From Paenibacillus sp. JJ-100 (lineage in GTDB: Bacteria > Bacillota > Bacilli > Paenibacillales > Paenibacillaceae): a stretch of DNA of 64,000 nucleotides. Of this stretch, positions 43,729 through 52,222 are shown one piece after another. The notes under the pieces are model-generated. The model was not told the DNA's origin and ran no database searches. It saw nothing but the letters and a program-made list of their open reading frames with translations. The DNA is taken from positions 168,770 to 232,769 of the forward strand of contig NZ_CAOJCM010000007.1 in the NCBI RefSeq assembly GCF_948329825.1, given 5' to 3'. The position numbers and the translations under genes are program-made. The first letter of the stretch is position 1. Each line of letters begins with the position of its first letter.

Positions 43729-44970
43729 ATGTACCCCGTGGATTCGTTGCGAAAGCTTATACAAGATGTTTTTGAACAGAACTCGCTGATCACGGCGACC
43801 TGGAGTCAGCTGCGCAGACGGGACAATGTCTCGTTTACCAAAGTGCAGGTGAAGCCGGTTACGCTGAAGAATCAGCTTCATTATCAATTTGCTTTTCATT
43901 ATGCCAATAAAGTGCTGCATGAGAATTTGACCCCGGCTGAAGCAGAGGAGCGTATGACTTTGCTATGTGAAGAGACGTTTCGCCAGGGACTACTCTGTAC
44001 AGCAGAGGCGGATTATCAAATTTTGATCAGTAAAAAATATAAAGTATCGATTCTGACCAAATCTCCGTCCAAAACGGCAGTGGATCTGTCACATAATCGC
44101 AAAAAGCAGTATGTACTTGAGGAGGGCATTCCGGTATCTTTCCTTGTTGAACTTGGAATTATGAATGAGGAAGGACGGGTGCTTGCACGCAAGTACGATA
44201 AATTCAGACAGATTAACCGTTTTCTTGAGATGGTACAGGATGTTATTCCACATTTACCGGAAGGACGCCCGCTGACAATCGTGGATTTTGGCTGCGGCAA
44301 GTCTTATCTAACCTTTGCGTTGTATCATTATTTGTCGGTTCAGCAACGGCGTTCAATCCACATCATCGGTCTTGATCTGAAGGCAGATGTGATTGAACAC
44401 TGTAATGATCTGGCCAGACGCCTTCATTATGGGGATCTGAAATTCCTCGTTGGTGACATTGCGGATTATGATGAGCTGAGTGAAGTGGATATGGTGGTTA
44501 CCCTCCACGCTTGTGATACGGCTACAGATGCTGCACTGGAAAAAGCGGTACGCTGGGGAGCGTCCGTCATTCTCTCAGTACCTTGCTGTCAGCATGAGCT
44601 GTACGACCAGGTCGAATCCTCGGTGATGAATCCGCTCTTGTCTCATGGGATTTTGAAGGAGCGTTTCTCAGCACTGGCTACGGATGCGATTCGCGCCAAA
44701 CTGCTCGATCTGATGGGATACAAGACACAATTACTCGAATTCATCGATCTGGAGAATACACCGAAAAATATTCTGATTCGTGCCGTTCGCGGTCAGGCGG
44801 GGCAAATGAAGGAAATGTGGAGCGAATACACTGCGTTCCGTGATTTCATCCATGCTGACCCTTACCTGGAGCGTGCCTGTGCGGATTTGCTTCCGGTTGA
44901 AGGTAGCAAGTCTTCCGGAAAAGTGGACAAGTCCAATTTAGAACGGTCTACGAAGTGTAATCTTCATTGA
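43729..44970 (+). CDS. Class I SAM-dependent methyltransferase, METTL/GSTCD-like
   Basis: 413 residues. ATG 43729 has GAAAGTGAG too close; GTG 43738 is nine bases from the same site and may be the true start. The SAM-binding motif is IVDFGCGKSYLTFAL (about 180-195), then HIIGLDLKADVIEHC and MVVTLHACDTATDAAL. The later SVPCCQHEL motif is recalled from the GSTCD/methyltransferase-32 group. The first 130 residues form a separate domain (LLCEETFRQGLLCTAEADYQILIS). The target is not known; RNA or protein are both possible. It ends 178 bases before a strong terminator. Confidence 0.83.
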   Translation: MYPVDSLRKLIQDVFEQNSLITATWSQLRRRDNVSFTKVQVKPVTLKNQLHYQFAFHYANKVLHENLTPAEAEERMTLLCEETFRQGLLCTAEADYQILISKKYKVSILTKSPSKTAVDLSHNRKKQYVLEEGIPVSFLVELGIMNEEGRVLARKYDKFRQINRFLEMVQDVIPHLPEGRPLTIVDFGCGKSYLTFALYHYLSVQQRRSIHIIGLDLKADVIEHCNDLARRLHYGDLKFLVGDIADYDELSEVDMVVTLHACDTATDAALEKAVRWGASVILSVPCCQHELYDQVESSVMNPLLSHGILKERFSALATDAIRAKLLDLMGYKTQLLEFIDLENTPKNILIRAVRGQAGQMKEMWSEYTAFRDFIHADPYLERACADLLPVEGSKSSGKVDKSNLERSTKCNLH

Positions 44971-45037
44971 TGTTCTGCTGGACTAGAATGGATGAGGATA
45001 AGGTATAGATGTAGTCTGCAAGTGGAGGAATAAGGGC

Positions 45038-45109
45038 ATGCTGAAATCAGGGGCGCTCTACTTCAAGTGCAGATTGAGATTTGAAAGTTATGGATCATTG
45101 GATAAATGA
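45038..45109 (+). CDS. Possible 23-residue peptide
   Basis: ATG 45038 follows GGAGGAATAAGGGC and opens MLKSGALYFKCRLRFESYGS, then LDK and TGA. It lies between the methyltransferase gene and its terminator, so it would be on that transcript. There is no homology to cite; the good ribosome site is the only support. Confidence 0.3.
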   Translation: MLKSGALYFKCRLRFESYGSLDK

Positions 45110-45147
45110 ACGTCGTTAACAACGGAATGATGATTCACCTAATGAAT

Positions 45148-45189
45148 AAAGACAGAATGACCCCGGGTCGGGGAGCATTCTGTCTTTTT
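45148..45189 (+). terminator. Terminator before the O-antigen-ligase-like gene
   Basis: AAAGACAGAATG (45148-45159) pairs over 12 bp with CATTCTGTCTTT (45176-45187), with a CCCG/CGGG inner stem and a T-run. It makes any start upstream of it for the next gene unlikely. Confidence 0.92.
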
Positions 45190-45222
45190 GTTGTTTTCTC
45201 AAAGGAGAGGAGGGGTTGTAGA

Positions 45223-47715
45223 GTGGTAGACGAATGTATGGGTACGGGTAAGGAGACAGGTAAGGAGGCATGGAAGTATGAGGGGCGATTATGTCCAAAA
45301 CATATTGTTCATCATTCAGCATCGAGGAAATCATGTGAATCTGTGGAATATGGGTGCTATGTAGAAGATAAACACCATACATATAACGATATAGCCAGTC
45401 CACGCTGTTTATCTCTCCCAGAGCATGTGTCATCTGCTTCGAGCTATTGTATTGGGATGGAAGGGAAGGGGAAAGGAAAGGGAAAGGTAGAGCAAACCGG
45501 GTTAATTAAGGCACAATGGACCACAATTTTCGGTATATGTTCGGTAGCGATCCTACTGGCGGGATGTTTGCGGAGAGGGCTATTTTATTCGACTGACTTG
45601 TCACCCGTCATTTTGATGACAGGGATTATCGTTGCCACTATGTTTATGATGTCCTTCAGGAGTAAATCAGGAACAGAACCTGTAGCACTACGGCAGTCAG
45701 ATCCAACGTGGCTCGGAGTTCCTATATCTGCACATATCGTGTTCCCTCTCTCGATCATGATGTGTTACGCGGTACATGCTTGGGTAGGCTCGGTGAGCAC
45801 ACAAGGCAGCATCCATGAAATGTTGCGCTGGAGCTTGATTGCCATGTTTGCTCTGCTCGCCACTCAGTTGGCCAAGAGCAAAGGTGGTGTGAGCTGGCTT
45901 GCCTTGGGCTGGCAGCTGGCAGGCGGCGTGTTTGTGTTCAGCGGTATCATGGCCGTATGCGGTGTGCTGCCGCTGCCCTATGGGGTCATGCGCACAGCAG
46001 ACCCCGAGATTAGTTCAGCCGGGGCAAGGCTCGGCGGACTTCTGCAGTACCCCAATGCGTACGGTGCCGTCGTTGGCATGTACGCATTGGAGCGGCTGAC
46101 AGCCGCTGCAGGAGTACTGGCTGCCGGGCGAGCCGTCCCGGCAAGCCGTGTCTTTGCGGCGGTGCTGCCGCTCATGCCCGCGCAAGCCGCGCTCCTGCTG
46201 AGCGAGTCGCGCGGCGCCCTTCTGGCGGCCGGCTGTGCCGCGGCCGCCGCCTTCGCCTTGCAGCGACGCGGTGCCCGCCTGCCGCTGCTGCTAGCCTTGG
46301 CCGCGCCCTTGGCGTGCGCGGCCTGGCTGTACCGCCAGCTGGCTGCTGCCCAGCTGGCGCCTGCACCCGTGCCCGGCCTGTTGGCCCTGGCCGGGGCATG
46401 GGCAGCTGCGCTGCTCGGCACGCTGCTGCTGTGCCGTCTCTGGCACAGCGGCGCCCGAGCTGGCCGCGCCTCTGCCTTGGCGGCCACTGTGCTGGCGTGC
46501 ATTGCCGCCGCACTTATGGCCGCCGCCTCCACCGCCGAACGTTTCGCGGCGGGGGGCGGCACAGGGACATCCCGCCTGCACATGTGGCGGGATGCCCTGA
46601 AATTATGGACCGAGGCCGCTTGGCTTGGCCACGGTGGAGATACATGGCGCAGCATGTTCCGCGCCATCCAGTCCTCGCCGTATGTCGGCGGCGAGGTCCA
46701 TAGCGGACCGCTCGATCTGGCCCTGGATACGGGCCTGCTCGGCATTGCACTGATTGCAGGGTGGGTGATCTTCACCCTGCGCAGCATCCGCCGCTTCGCA
46801 CCGCGGTTGCTGCCGCCAGTGCTTGTCTTGGTCCTGCATGGCACCGTGGACTTCGACTGGAGCTATACGCTGAGCTGGATGTTGTTCATCTGGCTGGCAG
46901 CATGGGCGGTTGCGTTGAGGACAGAAGCGGAGACAGTGTCGTCCCATCCGTTGATTCATCGCCATGATGCGAGTGGGAGGTGCCCACCTCGTCATAACTC
47001 GTATCCTTTTTCTTCATCCCTAGCCATGATCCTATCAGGGCCGGCTCAAGTCTGCACCGACTACATCCATGACATCCACATGACCTTTTCCCGTTTTATA
47101 TCAGGCCATATCAAACGATATACAATCGCATTGCTGTTTGCATGCTGGTTGGGAGGAACAATATGGATTACAGCGCTTCATGCATGGGCAGATATTCTGT
47201 ATCGTCAAGCCTTGGTGGAACCGAAAAGCAATATACGTCAGGAGCATGTTAAGCTAGCATATCGCTTGAATCCAACACGGCCTGAGTTAGCCCTTGCGCT
47301 TGCGCATACGCTGCCTCAACCAGAAGCCAAATCTATTTTACTGAACAGCTTGGCTCATTCGGTGAGCGAACCCGAACTGTATTTGGAATTTGGGCGGATC
47401 GCAGCTCAATCGGGGGAAGGATTTCAAGCAGGGAAATATTTCATGACAGCCATTTCCTTGAATCGATATGATTATGGAACGCAGTGGACGGCATTGTACT
47501 GGATGGAACAGGCAGTGAAACGCGAGATGAAGGAAGGAAAGGTCCGGCAAGCACAACAGACTGCAATTGTCGGAACTAACATCTATGAGCAATATAGAAT
47601 TCTGGCAGCAGAAGTTATTGCGGAACGTATGCGTAATGATCGTCGTTTTCTGTTACACAATGCAGCCTCGTTAACTGGTGAGAACTTGCGAAAGGTAGCT
47701 ACAGGTGCCTTGTAG
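45223..47715 (+). CDS. O-antigen ligase/Wzy-like polytopic protein with C-terminal TPR-like region
   Basis: 830 residues from GTG 45223, eight bases after GGAGAGGAGGGG; the frame continues upstream to 45106 across a terminator and is not used. The first about 95 residues are polar and poorly typical; ATG 45459 is an alternative start. About ten membrane helices follow. The large loop region has GGLLQYPNAYGAVVGMYAL, LLSESRGALL and, later, GHGGDTWRSMF, the Wzy_C/O-antigen ligase features. The last about 170 residues (LNPTRPELALALAHTLPQ, EFGRIAAQSGEGFQAGKYF) are TPR-like, a combination I recall from Firmicute WzyC-type proteins. It should polymerise or attach a lipid-linked glycan outside the membrane. 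Bases about 45,880-46,900 are extremely GC-rich and Ala/Leu-rich compared with both ends. Confidence 0.78.
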   Translation: MVDECMGTGKETGKEAWKYEGRLCPKHIVHHSASRKSCESVEYGCYVEDKHHTYNDIASPRCLSLPEHVSSASSYCIGMEGKGKGKGKVEQTGLIKAQWTTIFGICSVAILLAGCLRRGLFYSTDLSPVILMTGIIVATMFMMSFRSKSGTEPVALRQSDPTWLGVPISAHIVFPLSIMMCYAVHAWVGSVSTQGSIHEMLRWSLIAMFALLATQLAKSKGGVSWLALGWQLAGGVFVFSGIMAVCGVLPLPYGVMRTADPEISSAGARLGGLLQYPNAYGAVVGMYALERLTAAAGVLAAGRAVPASRVFAAVLPLMPAQAALLLSESRGALLAAGCAAAAAFALQRRGARLPLLLALAAPLACAAWLYRQLAAAQLAPAPVPGLLALAGAWAAALLGTLLLCRLWHSGARAGRASALAATVLACIAAALMAAASTAERFAAGGGTGTSRLHMWRDALKLWTEAAWLGHGGDTWRSMFRAIQSSPYVGGEVHSGPLDLALDTGLLGIALIAGWVIFTLRSIRRFAPRLLPPVLVLVLHGTVDFDWSYTLSWMLFIWLAAWAVALRTEAETVSSHPLIHRHDASGRCPPRHNSYPFSSSLAMILSGPAQVCTDYIHDIHMTFSRFISGHIKRYTIALLFACWLGGTIWITALHAWADILYRQALVEPKSNIRQEHVKLAYRLNPTRPELALALAHTLPQPEAKSILLNSLAHSVSEPELYLEFGRIAAQSGEGFQAGKYFMTAISLNRYDYGTQWTALYWMEQAVKREMKEGKVRQAQQTAIVGTNIYEQYRILAAEVIAERMRNDRRFLLHNAASLTGENLRKVATGAL

Positions 47716-47863
47716 TTCAGTTGACATTGCACGCCCGCAGATCTATGTAAGAGCTAGGGCAGGAGGGCCATCGCCTGCCTTGACTCTTTGAACTTCTCGG
47801 CTTATCAAGTATGCTGAGATAGACTCGTTTTGCCTGTCTCTAGTGTCTCTTCTGAGTATTCTT

Positions 47864-48211
47864 TTACAGACGGTAACCACCGAAGGCGTGCTTGAAAGCT
47901 TCCTTCAATGGCTCAACCTCGACGTTCCACAGAGCTGCAATTTCTTTACTGACTTCCGTGTTCCACCACTCGCACAATTTTTTGCGGTCATTGCGATGTT
48001 CTCCAATCCAGAGCAGGTTTGCGATCACTTTGGTGTAGTAGCATTCCTCTGCCTGCTTCATGAGTTCTGGAGAGATGTACAGTTTCAGCCTTTTGGCTGT
48101 ACGATATAGTTCTTTGCTACAGGCGCGGCGAATTCCACGAGCGGAAGGCAGGTTTTGACCAGATTGCTTATGTTTGACCGGGGGAGATCCAGGCACGGAT
48201 TTAAATGACAC
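47864..48211 (-). CDS. Hypothetical soluble protein
   Basis: 115 residues from GTG 48211, nine bases after GGGGAGAGGAG on the minus strand; the frame opens at ATG 48277 without a good site. The N-terminus is polar (SFKSVPGSPPVKHKQSG), then helices RRACSKELYRTAKRLKLYISPELMK, with a central aromatic segment LWIGEHRNDRKKLCEWWNTEV. Four Cys/Trp/His-containing helices but no clear metal motif. I do not recognise the family. It converges on the O-antigen-ligase-like gene; a hairpin GGCAGG/CCTGCC lies between them near 47757-47780. Confidence 0.65.
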   Translation of the reverse strand: MSFKSVPGSPPVKHKQSGQNLPSARGIRRACSKELYRTAKRLKLYISPELMKQAEECYYTKVIANLLWIGEHRNDRKKLCEWWNTEVSKEIAALWNVEVEPLKEAFKHAFGGYRL

Positions 48212-48369
48212 GTTCTCACACTCCTCTCCCCATACCATATGCGGATCAGCCTTGGCGGGATACTGTTCCGTTCCCATAAGTAGCCACGTTCCGGGGCCTG
48301 TGATAAAATAAGAGCAACATCCATTGTATTGCAGAGCAACGTCATTCAGGAAAAAGGAAGAGGGTTGAG

Positions 48370-48987
48370 ATGGACGTTATTCATAACATTGTCAGCCAAT
48401 TATTCGACTGGATTCAAAGCCTTGGATATTTCGGCATTATGTTGGGTCTAATGATGGAGGTTATTCCTAGCGAGATTGTGCTGGCATATGGTGGTTTTCT
48501 CGTTTCTCAGCATCACATTAATTTCTTCGGTGCAATGGTATTCGGTACCATTGGCGGGGTATTGGCTCAGCTGTTTATTTACTGGATCGGCCGTTATGGC
48601 GGCAGACCTGTACTTGAACGCTACGGCAAATACATATTGATTCAGAAAAAACACATTGATCATTCCGAAGAATGGTTCCGCAAATATGGTACAGGTGTTA
48701 TTTTCACAGCGCGGTTTGTCCCGGTTGTAAGACATGCCATTTCGATTCCTGCCGGCATCACCAAAATGCATACAGGAAAATTCATTCTGCTCACTACACT
48801 CGCTGTTATACCTTGGACTGCATTGTTTATATATTTAGGGATGATTCTCGGAGATCAGTGGGAGCATGTAGACGAGAAAGCGGCACCGTATATTATGCCG
48901 ATTTTGCTTGTTGCACTTGCTCTAATGATTATTTATGTATTGATTAAATGGATGAATGTACGAAAAAAGAGAGGAAGTGTGAAGTAA
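48370..48987 (+). CDS. DedA-family membrane protein
   Basis: 205 residues, ATG with AAAGGAAGAGGG upstream. VTT/DedA fold: membrane helices with LGYFGIMLGLMMEVIPSEIVLAYGGFL at the first re-entrant region and GTGVIFTARFVPVVRHAISIPAGITKM at the second, the latter containing the F.(G/A)R..P..R pattern essential in DedA proteins. Members flip phospholipids or undecaprenyl phosphate and support membrane energetics. Its stop codon shares one base with the next ATG, so translation is coupled. Confidence 0.92.
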   Translation: MDVIHNIVSQLFDWIQSLGYFGIMLGLMMEVIPSEIVLAYGGFLVSQHHINFFGAMVFGTIGGVLAQLFIYWIGRYGGRPVLERYGKYILIQKKHIDHSEEWFRKYGTGVIFTARFVPVVRHAISIPAGITKMHTGKFILLTTLAVIPWTALFIYLGMILGDQWEHVDEKAAPYIMPILLVALALMIIYVLIKWMNVRKKRGSVK

Positions 48988-49556
48988 TGTCCAAACCTAA
49001 CTTGTCTCACAAATTCGGTAAAGGTCTACCGCCGAAGGAATTTATCGCTAGCATGACCAAAAATCAAAGTGAATTCCAAACTAACTATGACAACTTTGTC
49101 TGGTCCAGTGAAGAGGATCGTGAATTTTTCGAAAGTCTGAACCATCGTGACGACCTTCGCGTGCTGATCTTGGCAGCAGATTGGTGCGGTGACGTTGTCC
49201 GGAATATTCCGGTCGTATTTCAAGCACTGGAGATTTCTGGTATCCCAACCGAAGTGCTCATTATGGAGAATCACCCGGAAGTGATGGATGAATTCCTGAC
49301 GATGGGCGGTCGTTCGGTTCCAATCGTGATCTTTGCAGACACAGGAGGACATGTACTTGGTCAATGGGGGCCGCGCCCACAGCATGTGCAAGAAGTTATG
49401 GTTGAATTCAAACGACTGAATCCAGACCGTGAAGCTGCAGACTATCAGGACAATATGGCTGAAGCACGCAAAGAAATTTTGAAACGTTACGGGGAAGGAA
49501 CGGAGTCCCATGCAGTGATTATTCGTGAGCTGCGTGAACTGATTTCGGGTTTTTAA
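48987..49556 (+). CDS. Thioredoxin-like protein with a single-cysteine WCGD site
   Basis: 189 residues from ATG 48987, one base overlapping the DedA stop, with AGAGGAAGTG upstream. A thioredoxin fold is visible: RVLILAADWCGDVVRN, then GRSVPIVIFADTGGHVL with the cis-Pro before strand 4. The usual CxxC is reduced to WCGD, so only one Cys remains and ordinary dithiol exchange is not possible. Such proteins may bind or sense thiols. The pairing with DedA suggests a common process, but nothing in sequence shows what. Confidence 0.85.
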   Translation: MSKPNLSHKFGKGLPPKEFIASMTKNQSEFQTNYDNFVWSSEEDREFFESLNHRDDLRVLILAADWCGDVVRNIPVVFQALEISGIPTEVLIMENHPEVMDEFLTMGGRSVPIVIFADTGGHVLGQWGPRPQHVQEVMVEFKRLNPDREAADYQDNMAEARKEILKRYGEGTESHAVIIRELRELISGF

Positions 49557-49561
49557 TTCAT

Positions 49562-50194
49562 ATGCTGAACATTCGTACATTTACACTCGGACCATTGCAA
49601 ACGAATGCTTACCTGTTACAGGGTGAAGATCCGGGCAAAGCTGTCATTGTTGATCCAGGTATGAATCCCGGCCCGTTACTGAAGGCAATTCAGGATTTGG
49701 AGATCGAGGCTATTCTTTTGACCCATGCTCATTTTGATCATATCGGCGGTGTAGAGGAGATTCGCAAGCTGAAGGACTGTCCTGTTTACTTGCATGACCT
49801 TGAAAGTGAATGGCTGACTACAGCCAAGCTGAACGGATCATTAAACTGGCCACAGGTCACACCTCCTATTACCGCGAATCCAGCCGAGTTTGCATTGGAA
49901 GAAGGTCAGAAGCTGCAACTGATTGGTCATACATTCCAGGTGTATCATACCCCAGGACACTCTCCGGGGAGTGTAAGTCTGCTTTGTGAAAATGATCTAT
50001 TTGCTGGGGATGTGCTATTCCGGATGGGCGTGGGTAGAACTGACCTGACGGGTGGGCGAGAACGTGATCTGATTGATTCTATTCAGAACAAACTCTATCG
50101 TTTTCCTGATGATGTTAAGGTATATCCAGGTCATGGTCCCAAAACAACGATAGGTTATGAGAAGCAGAATAATCCTTACGTTCCTGCAAGATAA
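49562..50194 (+). CDS. Glyoxalase II-like MBL-fold hydrolase (YqgX-type)
   Basis: 210 residues, ATG five bases after the previous stop. Metal-binding motif THAHFDHIGG is complete, with further ligands in TPGHSPGSV, FAGDVLFR and YPGHGPKT. N-terminus TFTLGPLQTNAYLL matches the YqgX subgroup of hydroxyacylglutathione hydrolase-like enzymes, which hydrolyse thioesters such as S-lactoyl-bacillithiol in bacteria that have bacillithiol (substrate inferred). Third gene of the DedA operon. Confidence 0.9.
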   Translation: MLNIRTFTLGPLQTNAYLLQGEDPGKAVIVDPGMNPGPLLKAIQDLEIEAILLTHAHFDHIGGVEEIRKLKDCPVYLHDLESEWLTTAKLNGSLNWPQVTPPITANPAEFALEEGQKLQLIGHTFQVYHTPGHSPGSVSLLCENDLFAGDVLFRMGVGRTDLTGGRERDLIDSIQNKLYRFPDDVKVYPGHGPKTTIGYEKQNNPYVPAR

Positions 50195-50505
50195 TTCGAC
50201 AAGATAAGTGAATTAAGTCTGGACAAGCATCCCTTTTTTTATTAGAATAGCAATTAGTTATTACAAGCGTTAAGGCATCACTTAACTAAAGCGTTAAACT
50301 GAAATACCCTAACTTGCGAAGCACGCAGACTGTGGTCTATACCCGGTTTGCGTTCTTTTTTTTGTCTTGGTGCCGAAGTGTAGAGAAAAAGGAACATATA
50401 GAAATGAAGAAAGTAATAGAAAGAAGAGAAGTTACAGCATGTATATGATGAATAAGATTGCAGAAGTAGGACGATTTGAAGTGAACGAGAGTGAGGGAAA
50501 TAGAT
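50195..50505 (+). other. Intergenic region with a terminator
   Basis: About 310 bases. A hairpin of ACGCA-AC with GTTTGCGT around 50325-50352, followed by TCTTTTTTTTG, ends the DedA operon transcript. Beyond it, purine-rich sequence leads to the next small ORF; an overlapping 64-codon frame at 50367-50561 has no support. Confidence 0.55.
50320..50366 (+). terminator. Terminator after the DedA operon
   Basis: ACGCAGAC with GGTTTGCGT (one bulge) around a loop of about 15 bases, then an eight-T run. Confidence 0.6.
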
Positions 50506-50856
50506 GTGGAGAAAATAAGAATTACCTCGCAGAGTCAGCCGCTGGAGTACACATGTCTTGATGATCGCCAGTTGGTATTAGATTCTGTCATGCATTCCGT
50601 TATCACGGAACGTGCTTACTCGAAAGTATACATACCTAATATTAGCCTTAATACTACCTTTACGAATGCAGACTCACACTTTTCAATCTTAGCAAGTACG
50701 AATGAAGATCATTCAGATGTGGTTAAGCTGAACAGAGAACATATGAACGGCAACGTTAGGACTCGACAAAATATTTGGAATAGCCATGTGTTTAGGAACG
50801 GAGCTAACAAGCAACGGTGGTTCGACAAACTGCAAGATTACCGAAATGGCGTCTGA
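50506..50856 (+). CDS. Hypothetical protein upstream of sigY
   Basis: 116 residues from GTG 50506 with GTGAGGG eight bases upstream; GTG 50491 is an alternative. No signal peptide or membrane helix. Polar throughout, with TSQSQPLEYTCLDDRQLVLDSV at the start and basic RTRQNIWNSHVFRNG near the end. I recognise no family. It ends 57 bases before the sigY promoter and is on a separate transcript or only loosely linked. It may be a real lineage-specific gene or a spurious frame. Confidence 0.4.
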   Translation: MEKIRITSQSQPLEYTCLDDRQLVLDSVMHSVITERAYSKVYIPNISLNTTFTNADSHFSILASTNEDHSDVVKLNREHMNGNVRTRQNIWNSHVFRNGANKQRWFDKLQDYRNGV

Positions 50857-50912
50857 TTGCCCGGGAAATTGTCGGTTCTATTTTTATTTTAGAAAAAAAA
50901 ATTATCTCGTAT

Positions 50913-50940
50913 TGAACGAATTGACGGAGTTTATCGTATT
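50913..50940 (+). promoter_or_regulatory. ECF-type autoregulatory promoter of sigY
   Basis: TGAACG (50913-50918), a 16-base spacer, and CGTATT (50935-50940). The TGAAC/CGT pattern is that of B. subtilis SigY and related ECF factors; the -10 is 33 bases before the sigY start. Confidence 0.6.
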
Positions 50941-50973
50941 ACGTTTAGATTAAACAAGAAAATGGTGATCATC

Positions 50974-51504
50974 ATGTTGAGAGCAGCTGAATTGGAGGAA
51001 GTGCGTAGAGCAGCAGAGGGCGATGACAGTGCACTCGCTGCACTATTACAGCGCCATTACTCGTTTGTTTACAAATACCTCATGAAAGTTACGATGGACC
51101 CCAACCTGGCTGAAGAGATTGTCCAGGATACGATGGTTCGCTGTATGGAAAACATTCGGCGATATGATGGTAGTTCAGCATTTTCATCATGGATGATCAC
51201 CATCGCAACCCGAATCTACATTGATCGAACCAGACGAAGGAAGAGAGAACAGAGCTGGCTTGATCTCATTCGCCATCAGGCAATCCGTCGCTTTCGCTGG
51301 CAACTCGAAAGTCGAAATGAGGAATGGACGGATGTGATGGATGCGATGACAAGATTAACCTCAGAGCATCGCATTACTGTATTGCTGAAGCATTATTATG
51401 GCTATAGTTACGAAGAGATTGGAGAGATGCTGGGTATTCCTGCTGGGACAGCAAAGTCTCGCACAGCTTATGGTCTCCGTCAACTTAGAAAGGAGCTGGA
51501 ATAG
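50974..51504 (+). CDS. sigY: ECF sigma factor SigY
   Basis: 176 residues from ATG 50974, preceded by GGTGATC (complementary to the 16S 3' end); ATG 50962 is an alternative. Region 2 is LLQRHYSFVYKYLMKVTMDPNLAEEIVQDTMVRCMENI and FSSWMITIATRIYIDRTRRRKRE; region 4 is TSEHRITVLLKHYYGYSYEEIGEMLGIPAGTAKSRTAYGLRQLRKEL. Identification as SigY rests on the downstream yxlC and yxlD genes, the same order as in B. subtilis, and on the upstream TGAAC/CGT promoter. Confidence 0.87.
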   Translation: MLRAAELEEVRRAAEGDDSALAALLQRHYSFVYKYLMKVTMDPNLAEEIVQDTMVRCMENIRRYDGSSAFSSWMITIATRIYIDRTRRRKREQSWLDLIRHQAIRRFRWQLESRNEEWTDVMDAMTRLTSEHRITVLLKHYYGYSYEEIGEMLGIPAGTAKSRTAYGLRQLRKELE

Positions 51505-51505
51505 A

Positions 51506-51844
51506 ATGAGCAGATCGAATGAGACATCGGAGCAGGAAGTTGTAAGCCGATTACAACAGTCTATGAAAGCGCTGGATGATGTCTGTGAACCTGCGGAGAT
51601 TCCTTCGCTGGCATCCCTCGAATCCCGCGTCAGGGAACATAGACGTATAAAGCGTAGAGCTCATCTCGTCGAAATGTTGTGTTTCTGGCTCGTTGCTTTA
51701 CTTGTGATTGCATTAGGAACGTTGCTATTTGTATCTTCTCCTGTCGTGTTCTTGGGAATTCAGGTCTTAGGCACAGTCCTTGCCGTCATCGCGGCTACGT
51801 TATGGTTTATCCGGCAACGGAGGGAGATGGCACATCATGAATAA
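51506..51844 (+). CDS. yxlC: YxlC-like component of the SigY anti-sigma complex
   Basis: 112 residues; ATG 51506 lies one base after the sigY TAG, with AAAGGAG nine bases upstream. The first about 55 residues are polar (SRLQQSMKALDDVCEPAEIPSL), and two adjacent membrane helices occupy 58-100. B. subtilis YxlC is the anti-SigY factor together with YxlD; size and topology fit. It should hold SigY at the membrane. Confidence 0.82.
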   Translation: MSRSNETSEQEVVSRLQQSMKALDDVCEPAEIPSLASLESRVREHRRIKRRAHLVEMLCFWLVALLVIALGTLLFVSSPVVFLGIQVLGTVLAVIAATLWFIRQRREMAHHE

Positions 51845-52067
51845 ATTACATTACTCGTTAGAAGAGATTCCCCCGGTCATACTATTGCTTCTTGCGTTAT
51901 TACTTTTAATTCAAGGCACGTGGATGTTTCGTGATGCTCGCAAAAGAAGTCGGTTCCCTTGGTTATGGGGGTTGTGGGGGATAACCAGTATTCCGGGCCC
52001 TCTTTTGATTTACTGGCTGATTGTAATTCGTACAGACCGAAAACGACGTAGAAACAAGTACACCTAA
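51837..52067 (+). CDS. yxlD: YxlD-like component of the SigY anti-sigma complex
   Basis: 76 residues; ATG 51837 overlaps yxlC by eight bases. One membrane helix (IPPVILLLLALLLLIQGTWMF), a basic stretch RDARKRSRFPWLWGLWGI, a second helix IPGPLLIYWLIVI and a basic tail: the PLDc_N-like YxlD pattern. Works with YxlC to restrain SigY. The B. subtilis operon continues with yxlEFG; here the next gene is unrelated, so the ABC-transporter part is missing. Confidence 0.85.
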   Translation: MNKLHYSLEEIPPVILLLLALLLLIQGTWMFRDARKRSRFPWLWGLWGITSIPGPLLIYWLIVIRTDRKRRRNKYT

Positions 52068-52222
52068 CATTGATTTAGTAAGCAATTAGAGATACTTTTT
52101 GAAAAAATAAAAAAGATTTTGCACAAATATGTTGTTTAAATCTAGTATTCCTAGACATCGTTATTCTTTTCTAGTAGACTATACAAATAAATAATAATGA
52201 TAGACTACCAGGAGGTTAGACG

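Noticed and set aside
45106..45222. Upstream extension of the O-antigen-ligase-like frame
   Set aside because: It crosses a strong intrinsic terminator and lacks a ribosome site; GTG 45223 has GGAGAGGAGGGG.
45978..46844. A 288-codon open frame on the minus strand inside the O-antigen-ligase-like gene, and several others of 66-139 codons around it
   Set aside because: They lie in the GC-rich block, where stop codons are rare, have Arg/Ala/Pro-rich low-complexity translations and no ribosome sites.
50367..50561. 64-codon frame overlapping the small gene before sigY
   Set aside because: Polar composition, poor start context and overlap with a better-supported frame.
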